From NCBI GenBank assembly GCA_963775805.1, contig CAVZKG010000005.1, forward strand, positions 124,001 to 188,000: a stretch of 64,000 nucleotides of DNA. The letters are read 5' to 3'. Of the stretch, positions 43,255 to 51,469 are shown piece after piece (position 1 is the stretch's first letter; every line of letters begins with the position of its first letter). The translations under genes were made by a program, and so were the position numbers. The stretch comes from JAFAMB01 sp963775805. Its GTDB lineage: Bacteria; Verrucomicrobiota; Verrucomicrobiia; Chthoniobacterales; JAFAMB01. The notes below the pieces were generated by a model. The model was not told the DNA's origin and did not search any database. It saw only the letters and a list, made by a program, of their open reading frames with translations.

Positions 43255-44096
43255 ACACTAGTTGGTGCTGGTCCAGCGCCGGTCCCCACTTCGGCTGCAG
43301 CAGCGGTTATGGCTTGCCGGCCGAGGCCTGATTTAACGATCCGGATTAGTTCTTCCTCGCTTGTCTCGGAGGTGGAGGCGTCCAGAACGATCTCGCCAGA
43401 ATGCAGGAAGTTAATGCGATCGCACACCTCGAAGACTTGGTTATAGTTGTGCACAATCAAAATGATCGAGACGCCGCGCTGACGTCGCAGATTCTGGATC
43501 AGGCCCAGAACGTGGGCGCCCTCCCGCACGCCTAGAGCAGCCAGCGGCTCATCCAGAACCAAGATGGTAGGTGACGAATAGATCGAACGCGCAACGGCGA
43601 CGGACTGGCGTTGCCCGCCGGACAGCAGGTCGACTGTGCTGTTCACGCTGGGAATTTGGATGCCCAGCGAATTGAGATAAGTCTGAGCCAAATCGCGCAT
43701 CTTCCTGTTGTCGAGCAGCTTCAATCCCAGGATGCGCTTGTGGTACTCGCGCCCGATGAACATGTTGTGGTAGATGCTGAGGTCGTTGATCAGCGCGAGG
43801 TCCTGGTAGACAGTCTCGATGCCCCGGGCGCGCGCGTCACGAGGTGATCCGAAGTGCACCTCTTTGCCCTGGTAAAAAATTGTGCCGCTATCCGGATGGT
43901 GAAACCCGGAGAGGATTTTGATAAGGGTGGACTTGCCCGCGCCGTTGTCGCCAACCAAGGCCAGTACCTCTCCTTGATGGAGCCTGATGCTCACGTCGAG
44001 GAGCGCCGTGACGGCGCCGAAGGTCTTGCTGATATGGTTCATCTCGAGGATGACCGAAGCCTCAGGACTGAGAGCGGAAACATCCTTCTGGTTCAT
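43251..44096 (-). CDS. Sugar ABC transporter ATP-binding protein, FrcA-like single-domain
   Basis: A 281-residue ATPase with one ABC domain, as in the fructose importer FrcA, not the double-domain RbsA. Walker A is GDNGAGKST (near residue 50), the Q-loop is VYQDLALINDLS, the signature is LSGGQRQSVAVARSI and Walker B is TILVLDEPLAAL. The start MNQKDVSALS overlaps the permease stop by 4 bp; the much longer frame upstream is only the shadow of the permease. Its own stop overlaps the start of the dehydrogenase remnant. It provides energy for import of a sugar or polyol. Confidence 0.92.
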   Translation of the reverse strand: MNQKDVSALSPEASVILEMNHISKTFGAVTALLDVSIRLHQGEVLALVGDNGAGKSTLIKILSGFHHPDSGTIFYQGKEVHFGSPRDARARGIETVYQDLALINDLSIYHNMFIGREYHKRILGLKLLDNRKMRDLAQTYLNSLGIQIPSVNSTVDLLSGGQRQSVAVARSIYSSPTILVLDEPLAALGVREGAHVLGLIQNLRRQRGVSIILIVHNYNQVFEVCDRINFLHSGEIVLDASTSETSEEELIRIVKSGLGRQAITAAAAEVGTGAGPAPTSV

Positions 44097-45169
44097 ATGC
44101 GCCTCCGGGCGCGCATCCTGTCGACCTGCACATTCAGAATCATGGCCAAAACGATCGCGGTGCCCAAGTAGATGTCGGAGACGGTGGCCTGGGCGCCCAT
44201 CATCACGAGGCCGTTGTTGAGCGTTGCTACCACGAACGCTCCGAGCAGTGAGCCAATGGCCGTGCCGGAACCGCCAAGCAAAGAGGTACCGCCGATCACT
44301 GCTGCAGCGATGGCCTGCAGGGTAAGAAATGGGCCCCCGGCCAGTGGATCGGCGGAGGCAAACTGGGTCGTGTTGATGACACCGGCAACGGCGGCAAACG
44401 CCCCGGCAATCATGAAATTGTACACCTTGATCCGATCGGTGCGCACGCCGATTTCCCGTGCCCCGACGATATTGCTGCCGGTAGCAATCGTGTGCAAGCC
44501 GAAGGTCGTTCTGTTCAGTACCAATGCCATCGCAGCGACGGCCAGAAGGGTCCACAGGAAGGGCGTAAATGCCGTCAGGCCATGCCAGGACCAGAGCGAG
44601 TCGGTAGGGCTGTATAGGTTCTCGCCGAAGATCTTGTTGAACGGTTCTTGCACTGGCGCCACGATGGGTTGGCTATTGTAAATCGATACGACAACACCTT
44701 GCATCAGGAAAAAAGTGCCGACCGTGGTGATCAGTGAGGGCACACGGAATCTGACGGTGATGATGCCGTTGACGAGGCCAATCAGCACGCCGAGCAAGAC
44801 GCCGGCGACGGCACTTATGGCCAGCGGAACGCCCCAGCCAATGGACATAAGGACCATCACGTACGGAGCAAGGGAGAAGGTGCTGCCCACGGAAAGGTCG
44901 ATCTCGCCCGTGATCATCAGCATGACTTCGGCCACTGCGATTAAGCCATACCGGCCTGTGTCGCGGAGGACGACACTCAGCTCTTGCGAGGACAGAAACG
45001 CCCCGTTGCTGCCGACTTGGAAATAGATGGCGAGTACGAGGGCAACGACAGCGATGCTGGCCTCCCGGTAGCGGGATAGGATGACCAGCGCTCTCTCCAA
45101 TGCTGTGCTCGGTAACTTTATTCCAACATTGCGCGCCGCTCCCTGGTTGGTTTCGCTGGTTCGCACCAT
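44093..45169 (-). CDS. Sugar ABC transporter permease (BPD_transp_2)
   Basis: A 358-residue inner-membrane permease of the ribose/fructose group, with about ten hydrophobic segments and the family block LMITGEIDLSVGSTFSLAPY in the middle of the N-terminal half. The later blocks RFRVPSLITTVGTFFLMQGV and AAAVIGGTSLLGGSGTAIGS are also typical. The start MVRTSETNQ is used; a start six codons earlier is possible. The ATPase overlaps its stop. The binding-protein gene lies 340 bp upstream on the same strand, with a strong hairpin between. Confidence 0.93.
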   Translation of the reverse strand: MVRTSETNQGAARNVGIKLPSTALERALVILSRYREASIAVVALVLAIYFQVGSNGAFLSSQELSVVLRDTGRYGLIAVAEVMLMITGEIDLSVGSTFSLAPYVMVLMSIGWGVPLAISAVAGVLLGVLIGLVNGIITVRFRVPSLITTVGTFFLMQGVVVSIYNSQPIVAPVQEPFNKIFGENLYSPTDSLWSWHGLTAFTPFLWTLLAVAAMALVLNRTTFGLHTIATGSNIVGAREIGVRTDRIKVYNFMIAGAFAAVAGVINTTQFASADPLAGGPFLTLQAIAAAVIGGTSLLGGSGTAIGSLLGAFVVATLNNGLVMMGAQATVSDIYLGTAIVLAMILNVQVDRMRARRRI

Positions 45170-45202
45170 ATTTTTTTCTTTACGCAAATTTCTATTACTA
45201 TG

Positions 45203-45225
45203 GACGCGCAGTGTCTGCTTAAGAG
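45203..45225. repeat. Partial copy of the hairpin motif
   Basis: GACGCGCAGTGTCTGCTTAA and the following GAG match the right part of the hairpin at 45375-45405 with two differences, about 180 bp away. The complementary left arm is missing. Confidence 0.5.
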
Positions 45226-45374
45226 CTATCCAGCGTGCTTTGCTTACAATTCCTTAGAGATTTGTTAGCGATGCAGGCTGTGGCAGCGGAACTCTGCGGC
45301 TACGCCGGAAAATTCCGCTGCTTTTTGTAGAAGGGAGTTTAAAAACAGTTTGTTTCGATTCATTTAAAACAGGT

Positions 45375-45405
45375 TCTTAAACAGACGCGCAGCGTCTGTT
45401 TAAGA
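45375..45405. terminator. Strong hairpin between binding protein and permease (attenuator-like)
   Basis: CTTAAACAGACGC and GCGTCTGTTTAAG form a perfect 13-bp stem around GCA; one outer T-A pair extends it. It lies downstream of the binding-protein gene and upstream of the permease on the minus strand. Such hairpins commonly protect the binding-protein mRNA and reduce read-through. There is no clear U-run, so partial termination or mRNA stabilisation is inferred. Confidence 0.6.
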
Positions 45406-45507
45406 GCCTTCTAGCCCACGATGAGGTCGTCGCTTCGGCTTTTGCTTGATTTTTGTGGGCTAGCCCGCAATAAGCGTGTGGATACATATGGCGTGTGAAT
45501 TCGCTGT

Positions 45508-46590
45508 CTAAGTCGGTTCGGCGCTGGTGCTACCCTCAAAGCGGCTCTTGCCAAGGTACAAGTCGACGTTGTCTTTGGTGACGTAGGCTAGACTGGTATT
45601 GGTATCCGCCGGGGCGACGGCGCCGCCTGATAGCTTATACAGGTACATTTGCAGGAGAGGCACGAAGCCTTGCAAATAGGGTTGCTGGTCGGTGGTGAAA
45701 GTCATGTCCCCGGATTTAATATAGCCCAGGGTCTGCGGGTACAGGTCATAACCTGCGGCGATAACGCCCTTTTTCGCCAGACCATACTTGGCGGACACAA
45801 AACCGCAGGAGTAGGTGTCTGAGCCACCGGTGCCGAACAGGCCGGCCACGCCCTTATGGCTGAGGTAGTAACTCTCAATCCGCGACAGTTCTGTGGCTTG
45901 CTCTGTGCCGCTGTTGACGACGTCGTAGGTGACAGTGTTGCCATGGTCCTTAATGGCCTGGATGTAACCATCGAGGCGAGGTTGCAGGTTCAGCGTGCCG
46001 GGAGTGGGGATAGAGAGCATGACGTGGCCGCCTTTCGGCACCAACTTCAGCCACCTGGTGGCAATGTTATACCCGGACTGGTAGAGCGGTTGCCCCACAT
46101 AGCACAGACGCTTGTTAGGGCTCCCGGCAGGTACGTCGGCGTTATAGCCGATCACAGGAATGCCGGCGGCGAGAGCATTAGCCGTCGGCGAGTCGAACGC
46201 CGCGGCATCGATAAGGCATACAGCGATACCGTCGGCTTTCCCGGCTATCGCTGTTTGCATCGCGTTGACCATCTCCGAAACGACGCTGTTCTGGGAACCG
46301 GTCCATTGGTAGCTGCACCCAAAAAAAGCGCAGGCATCCTGGATACCGTAAATCGAGGGTGTAAAGAACTCGTTGGTTGTTACGTGATTGACGAAAACAA
46401 ATTTGTAGCTCTTCTTGGGCAGGCCGCCTGCCGCTTCCGGCGGATTCGCTGCCAAACCTGTGCCGAGCCCGCTGGCTAACGCCGCGCTGCCCAATCCAAG
46501 TTTCGCCGCCATCGCGAAAGCTTTGCGACGGCCGACCGCTATGCCGATCTTTTCTGCGATTGCTGCCTGGTCTCGTATCTCGTTGTCCAT
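45508..46590 (-). CDS. Sugar ABC transporter substrate-binding protein, Tat-exported
   Basis: A 360-residue periplasmic binding protein (Peripla_BP_4). The N-terminus holds a twin-arginine signal: GRRKAFAMAAKLGLGSAALA, then a small-residue cleavage region near residue 48. The mature part starts KFVFVNHVTTNEFFTPSIYG; the other landmarks are IPVIGYNADVPAGSPNKRL and GVAGLFGTGGSD. It heads the operon with the permease and single-domain ATPase, and its promoter should lie between 46591 and 46669. Tat export suggests folding before export. The former dehydrogenase partner suggests a polyol or sugar ligand. Confidence 0.92.
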   Translation of the reverse strand: MDNEIRDQAAIAEKIGIAVGRRKAFAMAAKLGLGSAALASGLGTGLAANPPEAAGGLPKKSYKFVFVNHVTTNEFFTPSIYGIQDACAFFGCSYQWTGSQNSVVSEMVNAMQTAIAGKADGIAVCLIDAAAFDSPTANALAAGIPVIGYNADVPAGSPNKRLCYVGQPLYQSGYNIATRWLKLVPKGGHVMLSIPTPGTLNLQPRLDGYIQAIKDHGNTVTYDVVNSGTEQATELSRIESYYLSHKGVAGLFGTGGSDTYSCGFVSAKYGLAKKGVIAAGYDLYPQTLGYIKSGDMTFTTDQQPYLQGFVPLLQMYLYKLSGGAVAPADTNTSLAYVTKDNVDLYLGKSRFEGSTSAEPT

Positions 46591-46669
46591 CTCAAACGTA
46601 CCTTTCTTTTAGTTAGGATAATGAGCCCACATTTACGGAAAAATTCCGTCATTTCTTCGTGCTCAAACT

Positions 46670-47215
46670 TCAGCTGCGCAATTCCGCGTATTTCTCGATC
46701 AGTTGTTTGAGTTGTTCTTTGCCCCTCGACAACCTCGACATAACGGTGCCGATTGGTATCTTGAGAGTTTCGGCAATCTCTTTGTAAGAAAGCTCGCTCA
46801 GGTAAAAGAGCTCCACTGGGGTTCGGTACTTAACGTCGATTCGCAAAAGAGCATCGAGAACGATTCGCGTATCCGAGGATCGCCAGGGCTCCGGTTCCCT
46901 TGTCGGCGGATCGTGAACATCAGGTATAAACTCCGTTTCGAGGTGCTTTTTCCGGCGACGAACTGTGCACAAGAACTCCCGACGGAGTGTCGTAAACAGC
47001 CAGCATTTGATATAAGAGAAGTCGCGAATTTGATGCGAGTTCTGGGCCAGTTTGAGAAAGGTTTGTTGCACCAGGTCCGCGGCGTCAGATTCGCTCCTCG
47101 CCAGGGAAACAGCAAGCCGGAATAGGGGGTAGTGGAATTGCTCGACAACTGAGGTGTGGTCTATTTCATTTGTTAAATTAGTCCGCCGCCGGCAGATTTC
47201 CTCCGCGATTGCCAT
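46670..47215 (-). CDS. ECF RNA polymerase sigma factor
   Basis: A 181-residue complete ECF factor. Region 2 includes FRLAVSLARSESDAADLVQQ, TFLKLAQNSHQIRDFSYIKC and WLFTTLRREFL. Region 4 includes YRTPVELFYLSELSYKEIAE, TLKIPIGTVMSRLSRGKEQL. It is close in sequence to the truncated sigma part of the fusion at 60085. No anti-sigma gene adjoins it. It is divergent from a zinc-ribbon gene and a bufferin-like peptide gene, with 180 bp between starts, and might control them. Confidence 0.92.
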   Translation of the reverse strand: MAIAEEICRRRTNLTNEIDHTSVVEQFHYPLFRLAVSLARSESDAADLVQQTFLKLAQNSHQIRDFSYIKCWLFTTLRREFLCTVRRRKKHLETEFIPDVHDPPTREPEPWRSSDTRIVLDALLRIDVKYRTPVELFYLSELSYKEIAETLKIPIGTVMSRLSRGKEQLKQLIEKYAELRS

Positions 47216-47396
47216 CGTTGTGTTCTTTCTGGAGGATTAGTCGACAATTTACGCCGAACCTTACACACAAGAATGCATCGCGGCGTAGCCGCACCTACAA
47301 TCGTCTTCGTCCTCGATTTCTTTGGACGGTTCGCTTGTCGCAAAGCTCTCGGGTTGCGCGTGTCCGCCATTCGCGTCGGTTAAAAAAGGAAACGCT

Positions 47397-47666
47397 ATGA
47401 ATGGTTCGATCAGCCAGGCTGCTTATTCTGGACTGGGTCATTGTACAGTCTGCGGAGTATGGACACACGTGGAGATGTGGGACAGTGGACTGGACGGTCG
47501 TTTCTGCCTGAAATGCTTTGACTACGTAGTTCACGCAAAAGATTTGTTACGCAGTCAAGCGCTAAGGAAACTGAAAGTGTCGCTACAACGTGGTGCGCAA
47601 TACCTTTCGGCCTGTCGGCCGAAGGCGTCGCAAGCAACGCCCCTCCAACAATACGGTTTCCTTTAG
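47397..47666 (+). CDS. Small zinc-ribbon protein, 89 aa
   Basis: Starts MNGSISQAAYSGLGHC after an AAAAAGGA ribosome-binding site. Two CxxC pairs (HCTVCGVW, then RFCLKCFDYV) 22 residues apart form a four-Cys zinc or iron site. The C-terminal half is basic and Gln-rich. No family is recognised. Its place between an ECF factor and a Cys-rich secreted peptide gene suggests a role in metal or redox stress, which is an inference. Confidence 0.7.
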   Translation: MNGSISQAAYSGLGHCTVCGVWTHVEMWDSGLDGRFCLKCFDYVVHAKDLLRSQALRKLKVSLQRGAQYLSACRPKASQATPLQQYGFL

Positions 47667-47678
47667 TATGGGATAGCT

Positions 47679-47897
47679 ATGTATTTGGGCTCAGCCGAAG
47701 CGGATGTTCCACTAAGGAAGTCCATCTTCGTAAAGGCGCGGAGCTCAGGTAAGTGCTTTACCTCTTCCGCCATTGTCAGCCTAGAGACTTATGACGCAGA
47801 AGTGCCGGGAGGTAAGCCTACGTTGGTTCGGGACGTGTACTCTGAGCACGTCGAATCGAACGAGACAGCGGAGAACATGTTTCAGCTTTGGGCTTGA
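47679..47897 (+). CDS. Hypothetical protein, 72 aa
   Basis: ATG frame 12 bp after the zinc-ribbon gene, reading MYLGSAEADVPLRKSIFVKA to a stop after NMFQLWA. No motif is visible beyond one Cys. The tight spacing suggests a shared transcript. It may be a short genuine protein; nothing further can be said. Confidence 0.4.
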   Translation: MYLGSAEADVPLRKSIFVKARSSGKCFTSSAIVSLETYDAEVPGGKPTLVRDVYSEHVESNETAENMFQLWA

Positions 47898-48042
47898 TCT
47901 TCGAAAAGTGCCGGCGAAGGTTACGGCGGCGAAAAATCCCGCGAAGTAATTGTGGAATATAAAATTCGTCACCGCATCTCATTTATACTGTAGCGAAATA
48001 AACCAAAACATCCAAACACAAGAAACAAGGTCACATACTTAC

Positions 48043-48300
48043 ATGAAACCATCCAAAGCCTTAATTGCTGGCGCCGCGGTTGCCGGCCTTTTCACCGGTT
48101 CAATGGCCGCGCGTGCCTATGCCGCGAGCACGCCCAGCCATCCGGGTGTCTCACTCCAAACAATGGCTGACACTCAGCTACCAAAACACGCGTGCAAAGG
48201 TCAAAACGCCTGTAAGGGCCAGGGTGGAGGCAAACATCCGGGTGAAAACTCCTGCAAAGGAAAGGGTGGCTGCGCAACCGACGGAAGCAAGCCTAAGTAG
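48043..48300 (+). CDS. Secreted Cys-rich peptide, bufferin (BufA)-like
   Basis: An 85-residue precursor. The signal peptide is MKPSKALIAGAAVAGLFTGS to about MAARAYA. The mature part carries repeated Lys/Gly/Cys motifs, KHACKGQNACKGQGG and ENSCKGKGGC, the pattern seen in the small periplasmic Cys-rich proteins grouped with bufferins, peptides that sequester copper after modification of their cysteines. Only four cysteines are present, fewer than in most relatives. No BufB (DUF692) or BufC maturation gene is in the window; a DoxX gene lies 7 kb away. ECF control from the divergent gene at 46670 is plausible. The family call is by pattern only. Confidence 0.7.
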   Translation: MKPSKALIAGAAVAGLFTGSMAARAYAASTPSHPGVSLQTMADTQLPKHACKGQNACKGQGGGKHPGENSCKGKGGCATDGSKPK

Positions 48301-49087
48301 TAATCAAGCCCTGGCTCCCCACATTGGCGGTGTCTAGGGCGATTCCGCGACAGAGGGCGTGCTTCTGTCCTTTCGACGTTGGTTGGTGCTGGTCCGGTCC
48401 GCACCGGTCAAGAACGGTCTGACCGGTGCGCGCCCTTATCTGCCGACCGAGAAAGAATAATTGCTGAATCATGTCCAAGCAGCTTTTTGCTGCCGAGTGT
48501 GCGTTCGGCGGCTGAGGCGTGAGGCGTGAGGCGAACGGATTGGACGATACCAATTCTAAATAGATATTCGCCGACTCGCCGATACTCCCACACTCCGATA
48601 CCGCATCCATTCGGTTGCGGCTACGTGGTGCAGGGTTCCCGGGAATGGACAGGCGAGACGCCCATCCTACTTTAAACTCCCGGCCGTTCTCGCGTTTTCC
48701 GTGCGTCCACGTTCTTGAAGCGAGTTCAACGCGACATCGCTCCAGTCTAGACAGCGACACCTTATAAATCCGAACCTCTGCGTCCTTTGCGCCTTGTATC
48801 TTCCTTGTTCTGACATTTTACCCCCTTTTGAAGCCGCCCGGAAGGGCGGAAGCTTAAGACGAAGTTTTGGCTGAGGAGGAGGAGAACTCGCTTGGCGCCT
48901 CGGTCTAGGAACCTGTCACAAAGATTGGCTCCTCGCTCTCTCTAGCCGCTTCTTCCTTTAAAACTGAACCGTATCATTGGTAACAAGATCATTAGATTTT
49001 GGTGTTCTGATCGATCTTGGAAGCCTGCATTGACAAGGATCGTTTTGGAAGAGGCCCTGCCGAAGCTTCTTTAGAAAGACTCCAGCA
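48301..49087. other. Non-coding stretch before the IS110 transposase
   Basis: About 790 bp with no credible gene. 48647-48780 is the second copy of a dispersed repeat (see that entry). The last 200 bp or so before the transposase start (from about 48870) may be the left end of the insertion sequence, where IS110 elements encode their bridge RNA. I could not define its ends. Confidence 0.4.
48647..48780 (+). repeat. Dispersed intergenic repeat, copy B
   Basis: Related to 27990-28115 in the same orientation: ACAGGCGAGACGCCCATCC, a phrase around CGTGCGTCCACGTTC, then CGCTCCAGTCTAGACAGC and AATCCGAAC. Diverged but with collinear blocks. Confidence 0.55.
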
Positions 49088-50098
49088 ATGAAAACACTCT
49101 ACTTCCTGGGTTTTGACGTCGCAAAACATTATTGCGACTTCGCTCTGCTCAATGCCAACGCGGCGTTGCTCTGGCGTGGGCGATTTGAAAATAATCAGAC
49201 GCAGATCAATCGATTCGTCGATTCGCTCAAAAGCCGAAAATTCGATCTTAAAAGAGTCCTTTTCGGATTAGAAGCCACTGGCATTTACTCTCAGAGACTG
49301 CTTGGCAGCCTTCAGCAGCTTCAACTGGCAGCTTGTCTGCTTAATCCTGCTCAGGTCAAATATTTCGGTATCTCCAAACTGCGCCGTTCAAAGAATGATT
49401 CCTGCGACGCTTTGCTTATCGCTCACTATCTGCTGGAGCGTCGCCCAGCTGCTACCAAGCCCTTAAGCACAGCTGAAGCACAGCTCAAAGAGCTTGTCGT
49501 CGCTCGTGAGAGCCTTTGCAGCGATTTGGTGCGTCAGAAAAATCGCAGGGAAAAACATCGCCTCTTATCCGACAAGCTCCCTGCCATTGTCCTGCAGCAA
49601 GGACTGGAACGTATCAAGCAGTTCAAACTCTGGATTAACCAACTCGACCACCAAATTGCCCAGCTTATCGATTCGGATCCGGTTTTAAAAACTCGTTGCC
49701 AATTGCTCTGCTCCATCCCGGGTATCGCACTTTGCTCTGCCGCCAAAATCCTTTCCCAACTTGCCGGTAAAGACTTTGAGTCCGCTCATCAATTGGTTCT
49801 CTACTGCGGACTCAACCCAAGACAGAACCAGTCTGGCCAATCCAATCGCTCAAGCCCCATTTCCAAGGTCGGCAATGCCCTTTTACGCAAAGCCCTCTTC
49901 ATGCCTGCCGCTGTTGCCTCCCGTCATTGCGCTCCCATCAAACTCTGGAGCCAACTCCTTCAGCGTCGACGTCCTGACCTTTCCAAACTCTCCATCCGCA
50001 CCGCCGTCATGCACAAGCTCCTGCGCATCATCTTCGCCGTCCTCCACAAACAAACTCCCTTCGACCCTCAACTCATCGCTGTCTCAAACTTCCCTTGA
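49088..50098 (+). CDS. IS110-family transposase, intact
   Basis: A 336-residue recombinase of the IS110/IS1111 type. The N-terminal RuvC-like DEDD domain is seen in FLGFDVAKHYCDFALL (first Asp), LFGLEATGIYS (Glu) and LRRSKNDSCDALLIAHYLLE (Asp pair). The C-terminal transposase_20 domain has CSIPGIALCSAAKILSQLAG and LVLYCGLNPRQNQSGQSNRS followed by KVGNALLRKALFMPA, which carries the serine nucleophile region. The length is normal and the frame uninterrupted, so it may be active. Such enzymes are guided by an RNA from the element's non-coding end. Element boundaries are not visible, as this family lacks terminal inverted repeats. Confidence 0.93.
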   Translation: MKTLYFLGFDVAKHYCDFALLNANAALLWRGRFENNQTQINRFVDSLKSRKFDLKRVLFGLEATGIYSQRLLGSLQQLQLAACLLNPAQVKYFGISKLRRSKNDSCDALLIAHYLLERRPAATKPLSTAEAQLKELVVARESLCSDLVRQKNRREKHRLLSDKLPAIVLQQGLERIKQFKLWINQLDHQIAQLIDSDPVLKTRCQLLCSIPGIALCSAAKILSQLAGKDFESAHQLVLYCGLNPRQNQSGQSNRSSPISKVGNALLRKALFMPAAVASRHCAPIKLWSQLLQRRRPDLSKLSIRTAVMHKLLRIIFAVLHKQTPFDPQLIAVSNFP

Positions 50099-50366
50099 CA
50101 CCCAAGACCGTATCTTTGTGGTGAATTAATCCTCTGCGCCCTCCTCCGTACATCTTGGTCTGGCGCTACCGAACTCATCGAAAATTGTCCAAAAAGTGAC
50201 GGAGAAAATCGCGTGATTTCACCCGCCCAGGCCGCTTAAATACTTCATCGTATTTCTATAAACCGCGGAACTTGGTCTAGCGCGTGTAAGAAAGCTCCTG
50301 ATCTCAAGGCATCTCCAAGCGAAGGCATTTTCATGGAGGTAGTATGTTGGGCTGGTTCCGCAACAC

Positions 50367-51056
50367 CTATTTCTGGAGAGCGTCCGAGGAAGTTGCCGCA
50401 GCTTTCGCTGCGGCCAGCACTTCAGAACCTTTCATGCGCACTTTGTAATCCGGATCTGCATGAACAAAGACGATTTTGCCTTCGGCATCGAGGATGAAGA
50501 CGGCCGGTACTGGCAGGATATGATGTGTTTGTCCCGACGATCTTTCAAGGTCCACATTATATTTCTGCTTGTATTCCGTAACGGCGGCGTCGCTGACTTG
50601 GTAAGCAACGCCAAACTTTTCCATTGCCTCGGCTTGTGAATCCGAAAAGAGGAGGTAGTTCAAATGATCCGTACTACTCATTTTGTTGAGTTCCTCGGGA
50701 CGATCCGGGCTAATTGCAATAATCTGATATCCTAACGAGCGGAGCTGTTTCTCGACTGTGACCAGGTCAGATAAATGCAAATTGCAGTAAGGACACCAGG
50801 AACCGCGATAGAATATTAGTACCGTTGGGTGTCCGGAAAGGATCGCGTGTAAGTTGACATTATTACCGTCCATACCGCGTAGTTTAGCGTCGGGAGCTGC
50901 CGAACCAGCTTCAAGCGGTTTGGCTTCACCGGCGCTTAGGGCTACTTGACCAAACGAGTTTGTGGCAGCCGATAGAAACGCACCGCCGACAAAAAGAGCA
51001 AGCAGCGCGCTAAATAGTGATCTTCCAGCCGCCGTTAGTGAATGATTCGTTCGCAT
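50367..51056 (-). CDS. Exported thioredoxin-fold peroxiredoxin-like protein (AhpC/TSA family)
   Basis: A 229-residue protein with an N-terminal signal peptide (LFSALLALFVGGAFLSAATN) and an AhpC/TSA domain from about residue 50 (GSAAPDAKLRGMDGNNVNLH). The active site is FYRGSWCPYCNLHLSD, a CxxC pair at the position of the peroxidatic Cys. ISPDRPEELNKM and FILDAEGKIVFVHADPDYKV complete the fold. The CPYC pair suggests a disulfide-type peroxidase or thiol reductase acting in the periplasm. It stands alone, with about 270 bp of gene-free DNA separating it from the IS110 transposase. Confidence 0.88.
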   Translation of the reverse strand: MRTNHSLTAAGRSLFSALLALFVGGAFLSAATNSFGQVALSAGEAKPLEAGSAAPDAKLRGMDGNNVNLHAILSGHPTVLIFYRGSWCPYCNLHLSDLVTVEKQLRSLGYQIIAISPDRPEELNKMSSTDHLNYLLFSDSQAEAMEKFGVAYQVSDAAVTEYKQKYNVDLERSSGQTHHILPVPAVFILDAEGKIVFVHADPDYKVRMKGSEVLAAAKAAATSSDALQK

Positions 51057-51469
51057 AATGGAAAAGATTGGTGATTCATTGTTGGTTTCCGTACCAAGCG
51101 AAGAAATGGGACGCCCTGCGGGGTCGGTGATCGCCCTCAGCTTTGTGTTATCTGCCTGTTGTGTGAGTCGTTGACGACGCTCCTTATTCCACTACGCAAG
51201 GAGGCGCACTTTTTTACTTGTGCGTTTCGGAATCTTAGCTCGTTATCCTTATGTCGACATGAAAGGGGACCAGACGGGCGTGTCCCAAGTTGCTTGCGGC
51301 AAAAACAGTTCGATTTGTCCAATCGCACATCTATTGAGAGTCACTTCAGGTAGAATAGACGAGGTCAGCTGTCTCGTTGTGGCACCAGGGAAAGTGCTTT
51401 TCTATTGCGACCGATGGGAATATTCTTACCATCTCATACGATGAACTTTTAATCCTTTGAGTTTTTACT
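51057..51469. other. Interval without a supported gene
   Basis: 413 bp between the divergent peroxiredoxin-like and FadR-type genes. It must hold both promoters, but I could not pick out convincing hexamers. Frames here are short shadows. Confidence 0.4.

Noticed and set aside
43251..44555. 434-codon version of the FrcA-like ATPase
   Set aside because: The first 153 codons are an Arg/His/Cys-rich shadow of the permease. The true start is the ATG at 44096, overlapping the permease stop.
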